A DNA stretch of 8,489 nucleotides, taken from assembly GCA_013154225.1 (NCBI GenBank), contig JAADCW010000013.1, forward strand, positions 1 to 8,489. The letters run 5' to 3'. Positions 6,826 to 8,489 of the stretch are shown piece after piece (the first letter of the stretch is position 1; each line of letters opens with the position of its first letter). The stretch comes from Chloroflexota bacterium (GTDB lineage: Bacteria > Chloroflexota > Anaerolineae > Anaerolineales > DRMV01). The translations under genes and the position numbers were made by a program. The notes beneath the pieces were generated by a model, which was not told where the DNA came from, did not search any database, and was given only the letters and a program-made list of their open reading frames with translations.

Positions 6826-7465
6826 GGACGCAATTCGGATTTTAATTGTTGACGATCATCCTCTTTTCCGCCGCGGACTGCACGACGTTCTCTCGGTTGA
6901 AGACGATTTTGAAATTGTCGCCGAGGCCGCAACAGGCAGCGCGGCCCTGCAAGTCATCCGAAGCATTCATCCCGACGTGGCCATTGTTGACGTCAATCTT
7001 CCTGACACCAACGGCCATGAAATTGTGCGTTGGGTCACCCGAGAACGCCTCCCTACGCGCATCATCCTGCTTACAGCCTACGACGACATTTCCCAGCAAC
7101 GGCAAGCCCTGGCCGAAGGCGCGGCGGCCTATTGCAGCAAAGAGGTCTCACCCGCCTGGCTGGTGGAACTGATTCGGCATGTGGCCGCGGGGCGCTATGT
7201 GGTGGGTCAGCGGGTGATGACCGAACAAGAAAAGGCCGCGTGGTTGCTCAACGACAGCAGCACCCCGCCGCTTTCCCCGCGCGAGATGGAAGTCCTGCGC
7301 CTGATTACCCAAGGCATGAGCAACAAAGAAATTGCCAGCAAATTAGGCATTAGCGAGCAAACGGTGAAGAACCACGTCACCGCGATTTTGCGCAAACTCA
7401 ACGTCGAAGATCGTACCCAAGCCGCGGTGTATGCGCTACAATATGGGTGGGTACGCCCCTCATGA
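6824..7465 (+). CDS. DegU-like response regulator, NarL/FixJ (LuxR-type HTH) family
   Basis: A 213-residue two-domain regulator. The receiver domain (about 4-120) has the acidic pair D10/D11, phosphoacceptor D56 in the IVDVNLP strand, switch T84, aromatic Y103 and K106 in the SKE turn, so all key residues are present. A linker (about 125-149) leads to a LuxR-type helix-turn-helix: LSPREMEVLRL from 150, SNKEIASKLGIS, then TVKNH (180-184) as recognition helix. The C-terminus runs DRTQAAVYALQYGWV, closely like the end of Bacillus DegU. It is expected to be phosphorylated by the kinase encoded 24 nt downstream and then to bind DNA as a dimer. Target genes cannot be inferred. ATG 6824 is chosen because it opens directly into the IRILIVDDH strand. 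An ATG at 6819 is out of frame and stops after eight codons. Likely leaderless and possibly self-regulated through the flanking palindromes. Confidence 0.95.
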   Translation: MDAIRILIVDDHPLFRRGLHDVLSVEDDFEIVAEAATGSAALQVIRSIHPDVAIVDVNLPDTNGHEIVRWVTRERLPTRIILLTAYDDISQQRQALAEGAAAYCSKEVSPAWLVELIRHVAAGRYVVGQRVMTEQEKAAWLLNDSSTPPLSPREMEVLRLITQGMSNKEIASKLGISEQTVKNHVTAILRKLNVEDRTQAAVYALQYGWVRPS

Positions 7466-7473
7466 CCTTTTGC

Positions 7474-7479
7474 AGGAGG
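7474..7479 (+). promoter_or_regulatory. Strong Shine-Dalgarno site of the histidine kinase gene
   Basis: A full AGGAGG lies 10 nt before ATG 7490, in the 24-nt gap after the response-regulator stop. It sets the kinase start and contrasts with the absence of any such site before the regulator at 6824. The kinase is therefore probably translated independently from a shared mRNA. Confidence 0.8.
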
Positions 7480-7489
7480 CAACGGAATC

Positions 7490-8489
7490 ATGGAAGAACT
7501 CCCCGCTGGAGAAGTTCGCTCTTCCCTCCCCGATAAAAACGAAACCGCCGGTTTGCTCGCCGCGATTGATCAGGCACTGGAGGAAACACGGCGTGAAGCG
7601 CGCGAAGTGGCTTTGATGCTGGAACAAAGCCAAGCCGAAGTGAACCGCCTGGGGCAAAAAAGCGCTTCGGTAATCGCGTACGTCAAGCAAATGCGCGAGC
7701 GCAAACAATGGGAAGAAATGGCCACGGCCTGCGAAACCGCCATTGACGCCCAACAGCGCTACCTGATTATGCGGGGGCAGTTGGAGAAACTCCAACAAGT
7801 TTACGAAACCCTGGAACGCTTCACCGAAACCTTGCAAAAACTTCGTGAAACCGCGGAGCAGGAAAACGTGGCCGGCTCAGGCCGTCAACAAAGCGCGCTG
7901 GCCGTGCTGGAAATGCTGGTGCAAGCCCAGGAAACCGAGCGCCAGCGCCTTTCCCGCCAAATGCACGATGGGCCTGCACAAGCCCTTTCCAACTTCATCT
8001 TGCAAACCGAAATTGCCACCCGCTTGTTTGAGGTGGATCCCGACAAGGCGCGGGAAGAACTGCAAAACCTCAAAACCTCCGCGGCCAACACGTTCAAGCA
8101 GGTACGCGAATTCATTTTTGAACTGCGACCGATGATGTTGGACGACCTCGGCCTGGTGCCTACTGTCAAACGCTATTTGGAAACCCTCAACAACCAGACC
8201 GACGCCGATATTGAAGTGCGCATTTTTGGCCAGGAACGCCGCTATGCTGGCTACCTGGAAGTCTTTGTTTTCCGAGCCATCCAGGAAATGGTCTCCGCGG
8301 CCCTGCACGACCGTAAAGCCGACCACGTGGCCGTCACCCTGACCCTGGACGAGCGCCAGGTGCAGGTGCAGGTCGAAGACAATGGCGAACCGCTCAATGT
8401 GGAAGAAATCGAAGGCGGCGAATTTGTGGGGCTGCGCCTGCTGCGTGAACGCGTCGAAATGCTCGGCGGCAGCATGAACATTGAAAGCG
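7490..8489 (+). CDS. DegS-like cytoplasmic histidine kinase with degenerate ATP-binding motifs, 3' end outside window
   Basis: The frame is open from ATG 7490 to the window edge, giving 333 residues. There is no membrane helix. Residues about 20-135 are a charged, heptad-like coiled coil resembling the sensor part of Bacillus DegS. The HisKA_3 dimerisation domain has ETERQRLSRQMHDGPAQ with phosphoacceptor His 159, then FELRPMMLDDLGLVPT (210-225), nearly identical to DegS. The HATPase domain follows but is unusual. In the N-box QEMVSAALHD (265-274), the positions of the Mg-binding Asn and the following His are Ala 270 and Asp 274. G1 is EDNGEP (296-301), with Pro for the second Gly. G2 is FVGL (312-315), lacking its first Gly. 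ERVEMLGG is kept. It likely partners the regulator at 6824. Activity as an ATP-dependent kinase is doubtful; a phosphatase, scaffold or heterodimer partner role is possible. About 20-60 residues are probably missing. Confidence 0.88.
   Translation, partial: MEELPAGEVRSSLPDKNETAGLLAAIDQALEETRREAREVALMLEQSQAEVNRLGQKSASVIAYVKQMRERKQWEEMATACETAIDAQQRYLIMRGQLEKLQQVYETLERFTETLQKLRETAEQENVAGSGRQQSALAVLEMLVQAQETERQRLSRQMHDGPAQALSNFILQTEIATRLFEVDPDKAREELQNLKTSAANTFKQVREFIFELRPMMLDDLGLVPTVKRYLETLNNQTDADIEVRIFGQERRYAGYLEVFVFRAIQEMVSAALHDRKADHVAVTLTLDERQVQVQVEDNGEPLNVEEIEGGEFVGLRLLRERVEMLGGSMNIES

Noticed and set aside
6819..6845. Eight-codon leader peptide ATG 6819 to TAA 6843-6845
   Set aside because: It overlaps the true start out of frame and its ATG would lie upstream of the predicted transcription start, so it is probably not in the mRNA.
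8357..8374. Tandem hexanucleotide CAGGTG, CAGGTG, CAGGTC
   Set aside because: It encodes a QVQVQV beta-strand of the kinase ATPase domain just before the G1 box. Three units within a structural strand are not evidence of a functional DNA repeat.

Overview
The window is a GC-rich, gene-dense stretch of bacterial chromosome with every gene on the + strand. The three-gene AftB/GT39-like membrane cluster, the DegS/DegU-type pair and the leaderless-looking promoter best fit an Anaerolineae-type Chloroflexota genome. That placement is inferred from protein style and was not tested by any search.

Layout: (1) Positions 1-819 hold the 3' part of hemW, a radical-SAM-family haem chaperone; the iron-sulphur half lies upstream of the window. 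(2) Positions 833-6759 hold four multi-pass membrane proteins packed head to tail with 13-nt, ATGA, ATGA and 7-nt junctions. They look like one transcription unit continuing from hemW. The first resembles GT87 polyprenol-sugar-dependent glycosyltransferases. The second and fourth are paralogues of the AftB-like GT-C group (DDAxI loop, GMET, RP(D/E), AKQ, then a C-terminal lumen-side domain with DxGxxGY and DLAGLxSPE). The third is a more distant GT39-like GT-C protein. (3) Positions 6760-6823 are the only AT-rich gap. It carries a -10 element seven bases before the next ATG, with no Shine-Dalgarno sequence, plus two inverted repeats. (4) Positions 6824-7465 encode a DegU-like NarL/FixJ response regulator. 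From 7490 to the window edge runs a soluble DegS-like histidine kinase, cut off near the end of its ATPase domain.

How they fit together: the membrane proteins probably assemble or decorate a cell-envelope glycan or glycolipid, using polyprenyl-phosphate sugars on the outer face of the membrane. The two-component pair is a separate transcription unit, and nothing in the sequence shows that it controls the glycosyltransferase genes.

The most unusual point is that the DegS-like kinase keeps a textbook phosphoacceptor H-box, but its ATP-binding domain has lost the N-box Asn and His and has weak G1 and G2 boxes. The second is the apparently leaderless, palindrome-rich promoter of the regulator. 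I see no mobile element, CRISPR array, RNA gene or defence system.
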